This document shows positions 38,099-51,000 of a stretch of DNA of 64,000 bases, piece by piece. The position numbers were made by a program, and so were the translations under genes. Under the pieces are notes generated by a model, which did no database searches, had not been told where the DNA came from, and was given only the letters and a program-made list of their open reading frames with translations. The stretch's first letter is position 1, and each line of letters opens with the position of its first letter. Origin of the DNA: Pelodera strongyloides (lineage: Eukaryota; Nematoda; Chromadorea; Rhabditida; Rhabditidae); the NCBI GenBank assembly GCA_036852015.1, contig JAANDG010000072.1, forward strand, positions 124,001-188,000. The letters are read 5' to 3'.

Positions 38099-38583
38099 CC
38101 ATGTAGAAATAGAGTACACTTCACTTTCCACAAGTTTGTAGATTGGGAAGATGAGGAGACGACGCTGACCATGAGTACGGTGAGTAAAATAAGTGAAAAG
38201 GGTTTTATTAACTGAAGTATTTAAGTTATCCCGGGCTCGGGAATTTGAGAAACTCCGCGATGGCTCGTCCCTGTTCTTTAAGTACTGCTGGTGCCGGCGC
38301 TGAAAATATAATCGTTGTTTTGTTTAAGTTTTAAAACATTATGTTTTGGGAATATTATGCTGGTGGGAAAGTCAGTTTGTTGTTGAAGGAATTGAATATT
38401 ACCTTAATCCCAGTGGACATCTATTTCCGACCTATTACAAGTGCGTAACCGCGACACACCGAGAAGCGTCGACGGTTGAGTCAACCATGTTTAACAGCTT
38501 CCGGGGAGACTGAGACAGCACTCCAATTCAAGAATCTAGGAGGCTGAGATGGCGCTCCTGTGCATCAACCGAGTCTTAGTTGG

Positions 38584-38922
38584 ATCGGTGCACCATCTAG
38601 AAACATGGTACACCACTTTCCAAGACCTTTTAGGTTGGGATAGCAATCTGTATCGGTGGCCCTATTTAATACAAAGATAAATGGGCGGATCCAATGATGT
38701 AATCACATGAAGTTCAAACTGTATTATACTGAAATTGTGCGATAATCGCCGATGCAATCTAATTAACTTGGAATAACAACAAAAGTGAAACTGAAAGATA
38801 AATCTGTGTATGCGTGACTGACAACAACATAAATAAATATATGAAGAAATAGTAAATGTCAGAACTGTAAAGAACTGTGAAATAACTCAATGAAATAAAG
38901 AAACTAGTGACAATAATGAGTA
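38584..38922 (+). repeat. Dispersed repeat copy C (SINE-like, fuller body)
   Basis: Starts GGTGCACCATCTAGAAA, like the sequence after the tRNA-like head at 38091-38110. It then continues through TTTCCAAGACC and GGTTGGGATAGCA into the body shared with copy A, ending CAATAATGAGTAA. Just upstream (38570-38583) a degraded tRNA-like T-arm region can be made out. There is no ORF, consistent with a non-autonomous element. Confidence 0.65.
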
Positions 38923-38929
38923 ATTCTCC

Positions 38930-41900
38930 ACAGGTTTAATTAAAAAAATATTTTGGTCTATTGGAAGGTCATTGCTGAAACGAGGATAAATTCTACCGTC
39001 AATGTTCCAGGGCCAATTTTGCACGTAGTACCTCTTCCTGAAAAAAAAAGTCACAAGAAAAATAACTAATTCAAACGTGTCCGCACGATCATTTTTTCTT
39101 TGATCCTTCAGTGATCCAATCTCATATATTTCTTATTTTATTATAGATGTGAAGCAACATTGTTATCTACTAATATATCCGAAAGAAACGTTGACCCAAA
39201 ACCAGTAGGCTCTCCAGGAGTAACTTCATTGATGCAGAAAACTTTCAATTGCAACGTGAATATAAACTGGTAATGTACGTTTGAAAAGAAGCCTCAAATT
39301 TTTACAAAAGTAGAAAAAAGTATCTCCATATTTTCATATTTTCTGATGAAAATGGCACCCACGAGATACACAAAAAAGGACAAAAATGAAGTACGGCTAT
39401 ACAATATTTCAGCTGGTTTATTCTCCGATTAGTTTGTTCCTGCTTCTGAAGATCAACAACGAACCCCTAAAATTTCAAAGAAAATAGTATCAGAATGGTC
39501 AGTTGCTGACCTGAAAGCCTCTATACTTTTGGGTTGTGGTGACATGAAAAAGGGTAAGAAAATTATATTGAATTACACAATGGACGTTGTTTCAGAGAGG
39601 TATTTCATTTTAGTGGCACTAAATGGTAACCCACATGTGCCTATATGTACTTATATATGTAGTCCACTGTTTTCTCGCGATGATCTACATACGAGTCCAG
39701 GCAGAAAGTGGAAATCGTACTGAATCACAAGTATTGAATCAAACAAAAGTATCTATTCCCCACAACCTTCTCAGGGTTTGTCATGAAAGAGCCAGCCATA
39801 GTTGAATGTGTGCAAAAAAAACAGGACATCTGTCTTCAAAATCCTGAAATGTGAGTGTCCACCGCCACAGCTCTCATCAATTTCTTGTTTCCGTGATGTC
39901 TGGCTGGCCGTGCAAACTTTGCTCTTCGCATCTTGTGGACTCGGAGAAACTAGTGCGACGTAGTAATTCAACTCATACGTAATAAAACACAACTCCCTTT
40001 CGCTATTTTGGAAAAACAATGAGTGATAGACACGCAAGTTTCAGAGTCTTGCGATTAGCCTCTGCTGATAATAACACTTGTTTGCACTCTCAAATGTGTG
40101 TTTAAATTCCAAAAACGGTCGCAATCCTTGCTCATAGACGCTAGTGAATTATGAGTGTTTGTCAGCAGAAGCATTATCCTTCGTATGGACCGTAACACCA
40201 CTCACTCCAACGCAAAGAATGGAAAAAAGAGCCTCTGCACTTTATGCTTCACGAGGATTGCCCACAGAACATTGTTGCACTCTAATTTTTGGAAGTGGTG
40301 ACCTTTATTTATCGAGATAATCTATATGGTTACTACCCTCGTCGCGAAGACGTCTTCAGTCTATAGTGGTATGACATATGTATTATGGTAGTTATCGAAA
40401 GTGAATAGTGTATCTGAATCCCTCGTATATCTAGTCGTACCATGTCCAAGCTCAATCGCTTGATCACAAAAATCCACTCATTATTTGACTGACGTTGTTT
40501 CCGTGTTTCTGATTGTCAACGAGGAATGTCGGGCGGAAGCGGCAGTGTTTGTTATCAAGTACCTTAGCGAGATGTTCTCGATGAGTGGAAACAGCGGCAT
40601 CTTTGGTCGTTGACGACATCCTTTGAGCGTCTCGGACCAATGAGATAGATACATAATCATTATCCAAAATCCACCAAAATAGACTCTGTGCACACGTTGA
40701 TTGGACACGACAAATTGGTGTATACAAGGGACAAGCTCTCGAGACCTCCTGATACAAACAACACGCAAATGGACAATGACAAACCGGGCAAACACCCAGA
40801 TTGCAGGCCTTCTAGAGCGCAGGAGGGCTGGTCCAGAGCCAGAGATATATTTGATAATATTTATCAGGTACACATACAGAGTGCACGAAACGCAGGTTCA
40901 TTTTATTATTTATGGAAGTAAACCATATTCTGTCGACTGTGTGCATGAATAAGAAGAAAGCAAGATTGAATTCCAGAAATACAAGGAACACGGTAACTCC
41001 GATTAGAAAGTATATCATATAAATTTACAGCACACAGAACATTTCTTACAGCACACAGAACATTTATTATGATTATATCGTGCTATGATAGCAAACCAGC
41101 ATACATACGTACTACTGTATAATAAAAGAACGTTTTTTAACGGGGAATATCATGCTGGAAACATTCGTTTCAATTATCATTACCCGTTTAAGATCAGTAC
41201 CGAACCTTCAAAGATATAAGTTCCACATCGTTCCTGGCTTTTAAAAGATGGGGCTCATGGGAAAAAAAGTGTTCTTATTTTTCTTATGCAGAAAGTCCGG
41301 TAATTGCAGAAAAATTACCGTGAAAACCGCATTCAATTATAGCAAACTGTTCCACCAGATACCGTAGTCAGAAACAATTTTTTACGTTTTTTGGGGATTC
41401 TGCAGCATTTGAAACCCTTTGATAATATAGTAAGAATGATCATCATACAGATCAACGCTACTGAAACGAGAAAGAACGCTATTGGACGTCTATAAATAGT
41501 AAAAACGTATTTTCCCGTTTCTGACTACGGTAGCTGGTAGAACCGTTCTAAGGGATTTTGCGAGTTTTTGCCGTTTTGCCGGTTAACGATATTTTTTTCT
41601 GAAATTCCGGATTTTCAACATAACAACAATAAAGAAAACTTTTTTCCTATGAGCCCTACCCTTTATATGAAGTCATTAAGTTGCCCATGCAAAGATTTTT
41701 GCAAACATCATGTTTGGCTTATGAGGGTAATTCGAGGATTGACACTGTGTCAATATTGTTCTTCACTAGACCAGCCATTGTCTCATGGTGGCCAAAAGAC
41801 ACGGCTCAAGCCGCTTAATTTCAAAGCAGCTTATGACAAGCAAAAGTTTGCAAGCATGATCGAAAATTAGCCTCAGGCCCAGTTATATGCATGTGCTGAC

Positions 41901-42355
41901 CATTGAAACATATCAATATTATATTTGGACATTGTGTATGTAGAATACTTCTCAAAAACTAAAAACCACAAATCGCCTTGCATTTTATGAATACCTTAAA
42001 TATACAGAATAGATATTCAAAATTCTTAGCGATTTGTGTCACTGTTCAATGTATGTTCTCATGTTTTTTACGACCTTCCTAGTACAGTTGTCTCACACAT
42101 ATTCGGAAAGTGAAGGAATTTTCTCAATTGGTAAGGGTGTTTACTTACCTTCCAATTCCCGCATATCGCATATCTTAATTCGTTTTGCTATTTCATTTTT
42201 TTTTGTTCTCTTGGCTTGTGATACAAGTTTTGTGAGATTTCCGATTTCCGGCTGGCAACGCTGCAATTATCATTATATGTATTGTAGTCGGATCGCAAAT
42301 TGGATCGCGCAGTCAATTCACTTTCACACGTGTCACAGTTATAAATGCAAGTATT
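38930..42355. other. Intergenic sequence, no confident gene
   Basis: Open frames at 40464-40873 on the minus strand and 40688-40952 on the plus strand overlap and look like chance or decayed repeat sequence; no domain is recognised. A small direct repeat of about 21 bases containing TTACAGCACACAGAACATTT is present twice in tandem at about 41024-41067. Confidence 0.5.
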
Positions 42356-42359
42356 GCGC

Positions 42360-42623
42360 CTAGGTCGTTCGGTGAATTTAGCCACTGACGTAACCCTCGG
42401 TCTGTGCACGCTTATGTGTGTTAGTGACGATAGTGTCCAGCTGCCGGGTTTACAGTGCTCGGCTAATTACCTTTGTTCGATGCCACAGAATTTCCGCTTA
42501 CCTTTAGACATGTACCTTATGTCCCTTATTACCGTTTTTCTGTCTTAACTGTAGTTATTGTCTTGATTATGTATGTTTGTGCGCACCTTTGTGGTGTAAT
42601 AAATTATTATTATTATTATTATA
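42360..42623 (+). mobile_element. Probable 3' end of a non-LTR (RTE-like) retroelement with (ATT)n tail
   Basis: A less AT-rich block ends in GTGTAATAAATTATTATTATTATTATTA. A short 3' UTR running into a trinucleotide ATT tail is typical of RTE-clade LINEs and the SINEs they mobilise in nematodes. No reverse-transcriptase frame is visible upstream, so it would be a strongly 5'-truncated copy. The 5' limit is a guess. Confidence 0.4.
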
Positions 42624-42629
42624 GTCCCA

Positions 42630-45014
42630 GTATTGTGCGCACCGTGAATCCGGTGAGTTATGCTTAGTTTGCCCGTCCTTATGTGTCAAATAATTTTGGC
42701 GCGTGAACGTACACTCAAAAATACAACGATGATATGTCTATGTATTATGTCAACTTCTCTCAGAAAAGTTGAGCTTTAAAGTGCAAAAGGTTAAATTGTT
42801 CCCTGTCCGGATTTATGTCCCTTGATTTCTCACAATGTTCGTGGTGGAGGGGGCTTGACTCAGAACAGTGTCGGGGGTCCTTGTTGAGCATTATGGTGGG
42901 ATCTCTTTCCCAATCGGAGTGAGTTCAAGTTTCGGCTCATCGTCTCCACTCGACCACCCACAGCCGCGCGATTCAATGTAGCCTCCCCCTTGCAGTGTCT
43001 GGGTCCTCCCCCTCCGACCCACTGTGTGTTTCGGAGGCGCCCTTGGGCGGGCATAGGCGCCGTGACCGAATGTCAGTTCCAGTGCTTAAGCACGCCTAAC
43101 CAGTGGACGCGCCCGGCACATCTCCAGGATACACTGATCCTATCATGTCCTATCTGTTCTACTTGTTCCTTCTAGTATGTAGTTCAAGCTGCCTAATCTT
43201 TGTACAACACTATAGCAATACACTTTACATACTTGTTTTCGAAAAATTCAGTTTGCGTGTCTGGAGAGTTCTTCTACATGTAAGTCCTACATGTATCAGT
43301 TCTAATGCATAGACAATATCCGGGCTTACTATCCTGGGGCTTCCTGTTGCTGATAACAATGTCCGCTATGGTGTTCTAGTTCATTGTTTGCCCTTGTTGC
43401 TAGAAATAAGTGTCTATATCAACAGTTACTGGTTCGCTTCTTTTGCTTGGCTGCGCTTTAACAAACAAGGATCTCGCATCAGAATAGGACAAGTGTCACC
43501 TCCGCCTGTTGTTCTTCAATGTAAGTCACTCCGACTGGATTGCTTTCACTCTTTTTATAGCACCACACGATGACCAAAACTTCTCTCGTTGTTTTAAGTT
43601 GACGATATCCATTGCCTTTATTATGTGCAGTAATACGTTCCTCATCTATTTTCTTAGTAAGTCAACGTCTAGCAGGCACATATATTTTGATGGATCGTAA
43701 GCTTTTTCAAGGGTAGCTCTTTGTCATTTTCTAATCATGTTCTGAACATATTTACAAACTCTCATTGTAAAATGCTTCTCAGGAAAAATAAAATAATATG
43801 CTGCTATGTAAAAATCATATGCTGCTTAGAAAATATACAAGGATAGTTACTACGACATCATTACCCTCCCCTATGACATCCGATGACAGCAAGACTAGTC
43901 TTCCTTTTTCTCTCATCAATCTGTCAGATGAGTCGAATGACAGTATGTAGAGTTTCACGTGACTATTCTTCGGCAACAGCCGGTTTCTTTCAAGCTGAGA
44001 ATTCGGGCACCCAGATACTTTGAACTTCATTCAATCGCATTCAGGCATCGCCCTCTTTCATATCAAACACTGCTCATATAAATCTAGAAATAGACATTCT
44101 ACGTACTGACTCTCAGTTGTGCACTTGTGTGGTTCACTTGCATCCGCCATTACTTTACTCTTGTTTTAATTTGTTTCCACATTGTGTATGTGCGGGTTGA
44201 GTTGTGGCTACTGGAGGTTTAGGATGAGGCCTGGAGGTGTCAATTTTGAGTGTTGGCAGTCCACTCGACAGCGAACTCATTTGGGAAGGCTCTCGACGGA
44301 GCCCGCGCTCCTAGTGGCCCAGTTCTATTATATTCGTTTCCGTACGAACTGAACCTGCCCAAACACAGACCCACAACACAAATCCAAAAATATGCTTGGT
44401 TTTTGAATATAGCAAATCGATCTCCGGCCTTGCTTAGAACTGTTTACAGATACAATTGTGGTGTTTATCGTTTACGAAAGAATAGATCGCACAAAATAGT
44501 ATACTTTTTGGAATACTGTAGGAATCCCTATCTTATGTTCAAATACTTGCCTTTTCACGTCTCTTTCTCATCAGAGTGGCATTATCGTTAACCGGCAGAA
44601 AAGGCATGTTGTTTCTTTTCCGCGTCCGCTGCTCGTAAATTTTTAATCCGGCGGAAGGGCCGTCTTCACGCCTCATTTCTGCTAGTTTGCCGCAGAAAAG
44701 AGTTCTTTATGCCACAAACACACTTTCCTCTGCCACACACAGGACTACTCAAAAGCTGGTGCGTATGTTCGTAAACTTACGTAAACTTACGTTTACCGTA
44801 AAGACGGTTCCAGAAGCTAGTGCTTGCGTGTACTTTATACATCCATATTATTGCTTTCTTTTTTTTTTATTGCTTTGCTACTACTTTACTCCACTATATT
44901 TATAAGGCTCTCTGGAAAAAACATTTTTGTAACAATGTTTTAATGAAAAAATTGGATTTCGAACATAGTTTCCGTTGACGAATGTTTAAGCTTCAGTACC
45001 CGTCAACAGTCTAA
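42630..45014. other. Intergenic region upstream of the EB gene, with GC-rich blocks
   Basis: Blocks at 42830-43135 and 44220-44330 are clearly GC-richer than their surroundings and have no domain-bearing ORF. They look like pieces of old repeats or regulatory islands. Because the EB gene starts at 45060, part of this stretch is presumably its promoter, but I see no specific motif. Confidence 0.45.
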
Positions 45015-45040
45015 TTTTTTCAGAGTATTTTTCCCTACAG
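45015..45040 (+). promoter_or_regulatory. Putative trans-splice acceptor(s) before the EB gene start
   Basis: Two acceptor-like sites, AATTTTTTCAG ending at 45023 and TTCCCTACAG ending at 45040, precede the ATG at 45060 by 36 and 19 bases. Either could receive a spliced leader. Confidence 0.45.
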
Positions 45041-45059
45041 CCTGAGGGCGCCACACATT

Positions 45060-48000
45060 ATGCGAGCTTGGCTCGCTTTACTTTTCGCGACGGCAATTGC
45101 CGGTAAGTTTGATTTCTTGAATGACAAATGCGTCAAGTTGTGCACCAAACATATTCCTTGCACAAATGAAGCCTACTGAATGGAAGCCAGAGGTTGATTA
45201 AACTATTTCGGTTGGCTGGCATGATTTTTTTTTAATTGTGATTATTTAATTCGTCTGCCAGCATTCGTATGCAATATACATATACCTTGTTTCCGATGTA
45301 AAGTGCGCTGTTTACTATAGTTCCGGTCAAATATTTTATATTTTCACGTAGTATTTATCTAGATTTTTGCAAGTGTCGTCTGTGACATGTAATCCTATAG
45401 CTCGTGGTCATTCTTCCTTGTAAGCATTTGAGTTTCCGTTTCGTCGCGAAACAAACAAGTACATAATCTGAGTCAGCTGTCTATACATAGTGAGCAACGC
45501 CGGGGAAGAGCAAACGTTTTCGCATTTATATGCGAATCATGAGAACAGCTGAATTCTTTTTGTTCAGATTACCGACATTTCTTCGCAATTTAAGTTTGTT
45601 TCTCAACAAAACCATAGATAAACAGCCTATGCATTATTGGCGTATAATTTAACAAAATCACCATTATTATAAAATGTTCAAACAGGGTTGCGCAAGCGTT
45701 CGCATTTATTTTTACGAGATGTCCGATCTGTCAAAAATGAATTCACGTCACTACAGTGAGGCTCAACTCAACTAGAACGGTCTTTGGACTCGGGCGATGG
45801 GGATTAAAAATTATATAAGGAAAACTCTCCCGAAAATATTCTGAATTGATTGACCGAGTTTTACGAAGAGATAAAAGTTTATTGGAAACACCTTATGGTT
45901 AGGTAAGCAAAGTTCCAAGCTGAGCTCTTTCGTCGCTCTCGTTCGCCAAGGATGTCTCGTTTTTCTTCCAAAAAGAAAACACTGTCGATATGAGCGTTGT
46001 TTGAATATTTCCTGATTAGTTCGAGGACAGTGGTCGTTGATCGTCTAATAAGCTCTGTTCTGCAATTCACGCCTCTTTTTGGGTGCCGCTCAAAGGATTA
46101 TCTATTGTGGCCACACTTGTTGCAGATGATCATCCTAAAACAAACAGTCCGTTAAGGACATTTTCAAATTCAAGCTGCATTTGGTGTAGACAGGCAAAAA
46201 ATAACTATTCACATTAATAAGTGATACTTAATTCATATCTGTGTAATCCAGGTGCAAGTAAATGTAGAAAAGTTTAAAAGACGCGACGGTAGAAAATACA
46301 TTGATGGTTGTTGGAGGTATAGTAAATAAAGTGGCTACTGCTGTAATTAAAATATTTAAAGTCGTTATTGTTCAGCCAACGAGATCGCCCTCAATTTGCC
46401 GTGCAATAAGGAATTAGATGGATTGTTAGCATCCGATCCTGAAGGAAATCAGTCTGCATTCTTGTCATGTGTTGGAGTAGGAGTTGGGTGAGTTGTTTTG
46501 CGTTACCCGTTTTGCGTTAAGTAGGTATTCAACTTCGATACACTGTCAATCATTTTTAGTCAGGTTAGTGTACTTTACTTACCTTCTTATTTCTTTTGAT
46601 AATTTACAACCAGACAATTTTCTTTTCCAGTGATATTGGCTTCTGGGAACGAAAGTTCTGCCCGAATCGTATGATTTTCGACTTTGTTAATCAACAATGT
46701 AAGGAAGAGGAGAAACGGTCCCGGAAGGAGCCCCTTACAAAGTTTAATATCGGTATGTTTTAAAACTACCCTTGAAACTGGAGCATTCCGTTTGTTGGAC
46801 GCCGTCTGTTGTACAGTTGTTCTTATAAACAAGCATCTCTTCGTGATGTTCTAAAAATAGCAAGCTGAATGTATATTTCAGCGATTTTGAACAACTCATG
46901 TGCACGCGGAGAGCAGTGTATTGGTGGGACGGTTTGCGATCTGGACACGTTGAAGTGTCTCTGTCCCTTTGGCACCCATGCCGACCTCGACACCCTATCC
47001 TGTGTGACCCCCCAACAACACAACGTGCCATCCCAGTTCAGCGCCTTCAATGGATTCAAGGTTCAGAAATTTGTAATTAGAGTGTTCAGCTTCGCATCAA
47101 TTATTGTTTTTGTTTTGCTGGGTGTTAGGTTATTTGCAATAATGAGTGCTTCATGGCTGGTAATCTCTTTGACACAAAAAGTGATTTTTCGTTTCTTACA
47201 CGCGCCTAACATTTGAATTGATTTGCTTTTTTCGAGCTAAACATAAGACTAATGTGGAACAGCTAGTGTATTTTGTCTTTCTCCTTACTTCACCTTATTC
47301 TATCGCTTATCGCTTACTACTCCAGCAATCGCCTTTCGGCAGTTCATTTATGGGATCTGAGAGCTTCTTGCCAAACCCAAACTTTGCAATGTCGACTCCG
47401 AATCCAGTCTATAATTTCAATTTCAACTCGAAGGTGAGAAGCTTGAATATGTAGTGTCTTCCGCTTGTTTTTTTTTGTTTCTATTTACTGACATAAAGAA
47501 GCCGCAACAGATAAAACCAATATATGCTGAAGTAACGTCGTAAAAGTCAAATAATGCTGTTTTTCTAATGAACGTATGTTTTTCTATAAAGCAGGATAAG
47601 ACTTCTTATAAACCGAACATCTTCCAGCCTCCGAGCACACCATTCGGCTCAGGAATCTCCGGTGCTCCAGAATACTTCAAACCGAATCCGAGTGTTTTTG
47701 GTGGATCCAACTCTTTTATTCCGAACGCTGGCGGCTCCAAGCCCACCACGCTTGGTAAGTTATTATGTTAAAGAATGTTGTTACTTTGATGTTTACACCA
47801 TTTGCGGGTCCTTTCTACTAAAGTTGTCCTCTGCCCTTGTTCTTTGCCAATAGTTTTATTGTCGCGCGCCGAAACATTTGAGAGTATCATTATGTTTATT
47901 CCCACTCGTCTCCAAATTTTCACACAATAAGTATGACGAAAGGGAACCAAAATATACCCAGTACTGTATTTGGCGAGCGTGTCCCCTTCAGCCGTTCCAC

Positions 48001-51000
48001 CCCTTTTTATTTGTAATTTGAAGTGGAGCGAAGGTCCGACCCATTCAGAAGAGGTCTGCAAAACTTCAGAAATGATTTTTGGTGATCATAGGGATCCCCA
48101 AACAACTTTTCACTGTCTCCTAGAATAAACCTGGACAAAGTGAAACAAATAAGTAATGGCAAACAAAGTAATAACGGATAAGTTAAGGCTGTTTTACGCA
48201 AACACACTGAATTTATTCAGTAAATTCCGTGCTCAAAAAATACAAATACAAACTTGTGTCCACGATTAGTAGAATACTCTTTGCTACGGGCAGAAAAGAT
48301 AGTGATCATACCATATTAACACACTTCCTAATGAACGTGAGGAACTTTAAGCATGTGCAATACTTCATAGTCCTTATTGTGAAAACTTTCTAGATGACTT
48401 GAGTACCGCGGTTTTTAGTGTCAAAAGGAAAATTGTCAAATTATCAGAACTCCGTTTCAACCGTTTGCTACATTTTTTTTACTTGTGCCTACGGCTATCT
48501 AACGTGTAGCATTCAAACTGTCTTGCGTACGGTTGAAAAATAGCCTGCAGTCTTGGCTCTCATGTTTTTGTGTCCAAATTCGTGTACGGCTCACTTGTAT
48601 ATCCATTCTTGTATGCTCAAAAGCGGCTCTCCAAAGTCCAGCCTTCTTTCCCATAGCAGGGAGAGGGAGAGATAGCGGGGAACAACACCGAACCGTTTTT
48701 GCATTGGTCGACTCAGATTGCGCAAAACAAATAGCCAACGAGACGAATACAAAGACAAGCACTCACGCTGCGTTGCTCCTCTCCAGCATATCTTGAAAGA
48801 TTATCCGCCCGGATTGGAATTGAGAAGAGATATGGAAAGATAGAAAACTGATTTCAGACTTCAACTTCTAGATGATAAAATGAAGGAGAACTAATTTTAA
48901 TTTGACTAATTGTAACGTTATAATCGGTAGATGAAACTGAGATCGAAATCAGCCTTGATGTTCGTTTTATTAACTGTGTTTCTTGGTTAATAGATGAAAT
49001 CTATGTATAGTTGTTTGAAGCTCAGTTGCGCTTTAATTACAGCTGAACAATAAGTGATTTTATCAACATTCTATAGCTGAACCTGGTGCTTCGTGTCGCA
49101 ACGGCGAGCTTTGCACGGGCGGTTCAACATGCTCTAAACCGCTGGCTTTATGCTTATGCCCGGGCGAACTCGAAGAAAGGGACGGAGAATGCGTGCTTCC
49201 CGAGAGAAACAACAACCTCAAGATCATCAAAGGTGCTTAGAGTGTGATGTGCTGAAATAAGTGTGCGTGCGTGTTTCCCTTCCACTCAAACGCACTATGC
49301 CTTTTACGCATATGTATTCTCATACCGCTGTGGCTGCTTTCTCCCTTCACCCCGAAGACCAGACTCAAATTGCAATTGTTGATGTAATTTGGAATAACAA
49401 GAAATACCGTATTTCACGAGAAAAATATGCACCTCCTCCACGCTTGATGTGACCGCTTATCCCTGTGAATTTGCCGATTTTCCTCATATGCCTGAATTTT
49501 TTTTGTTGGTGTCCACAATTAATTGTTTGCGAAAAATGGCTTACGAATTTTTGTCTCTGTTAATTTTTTACTGATGGTGTTTGTGTACCGCATTTTGAAG
49601 CACGACTTTAAAGCAAAACCTATACTTGGGTACAGGGTATTGAAAAAAAAACACTGCTTGAAAGCACTTATCTGGCACATGACGTGAATAGGTCATGCAT
49701 GGAATGGCAAATACCGGAATTATAATCAAGTAGCGTTTATGTTTCAGTTGGTGTTGGTGCGCTGTGCAATGATCTGGCCGAATGTGACCATGGATCTTCG
49801 TGTGTAATGGGACGATGTGTTTGCGTAACGCCACTCATCTTACAAGATGGAATCTGTGTCATGCAACAGCAGGTTAAGCACGTCGGTGGGTGCTAGTCAA
49901 CATTTACTGCCTCATGCTATTAATCTCTCAGTTACATATAGATACTATCATTTATGTTTTTCATTATTCGCACACCATTATTCGCACACTTATTAGCTAC
50001 ACCCAGGTCTTAGGTGCTGACATAAATTGAGCAGATATGCGCCCTCCTCAGTAGAAAACAATTTACTCCCTTTTGCACTATTATGAATTCAGGACCGGGA
50101 GAACTCTGCGACAACGGCGAGCTGTGCATTAGGGGATCTGTTTGTGACACGCTCATACCAGTATGTGTATGCCCTCCAGAAACTGATCTCCGTGATGGAG
50201 AATGCATCCGAGTTGGACATTATATACGTAAGTCTATTATTAGTCATCGTTGCTGTTTGTGTAAACATTGGCGGGGGTCGCGGTGACGATAATTAATTAC
50301 GGATACTTAAAAACGAGCAATTCTTGGGTATTTGATGAAGACATCTTTTACAGCTCCAACCCCTCAAGTGTACCCTTGGGTCACGCAGTCGCCCCAACCT
50401 GTTCCGACGGAACCCTCAACACAAAACACTGGTTATCAGAACAACTATGGCCAAAGCGAGCATCAGCAACAACAGAACTCCAACTTCAATAATAATCAAA
50501 ACAATAATCAGCAACCAAATCGACCACAGGTAATCATTGCCAACAAAGTGTGAAAATACATTTCTATAAAAACAATTGTGCTCGCAGAAATTCAAATGCT
50601 GTGGCAGACGTTCATGCACGACAGCTGTTTTCGGATAGTTCTGACAGTTGTCTCAAACAATCGTAGTCAATTATAGGTACCAGTTATTCCCTACCCCCGT
50701 CAACCGCAAACAAACCAACAGTCACTTGCTGTTTCACCTGCTAATCAGCCCTATCAACCACCACGAACACCTGTTACAGTTCAGGTACGAAGATTTCATT
50801 TTCGAACTATCGTTCCTGACACTGTAACATCATTTCATTATCACGAACCAGTCACGAACCAAAACTAGTTATGAACAGAAAATCTGTGAACGCATTTGGT
50901 GACGGTTCATCGGTTTTTTCGTGGGCCAGCCCATTTGGTGACCACTTCGAGGCCATGTGGTGACCGTATTTCGTCGAAAACCGTCATCAACTGGTCACCA

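Noticed and set aside
37282..38922. LTR retrotransposon, with the two similar direct repeats as LTRs
   Set aside because: There is no gag or pol frame between them, the repeats do not share clean TG...CA ends, one copy extends further at its 5' side, and the tRNA-like sequence is in sense rather than complementary as a primer-binding site would be.
40464..40873. Overlapping minus-strand ORFs resembling a degraded transposon protein
   Set aside because: No reverse transcriptase, transposase or other motif could be identified with confidence.
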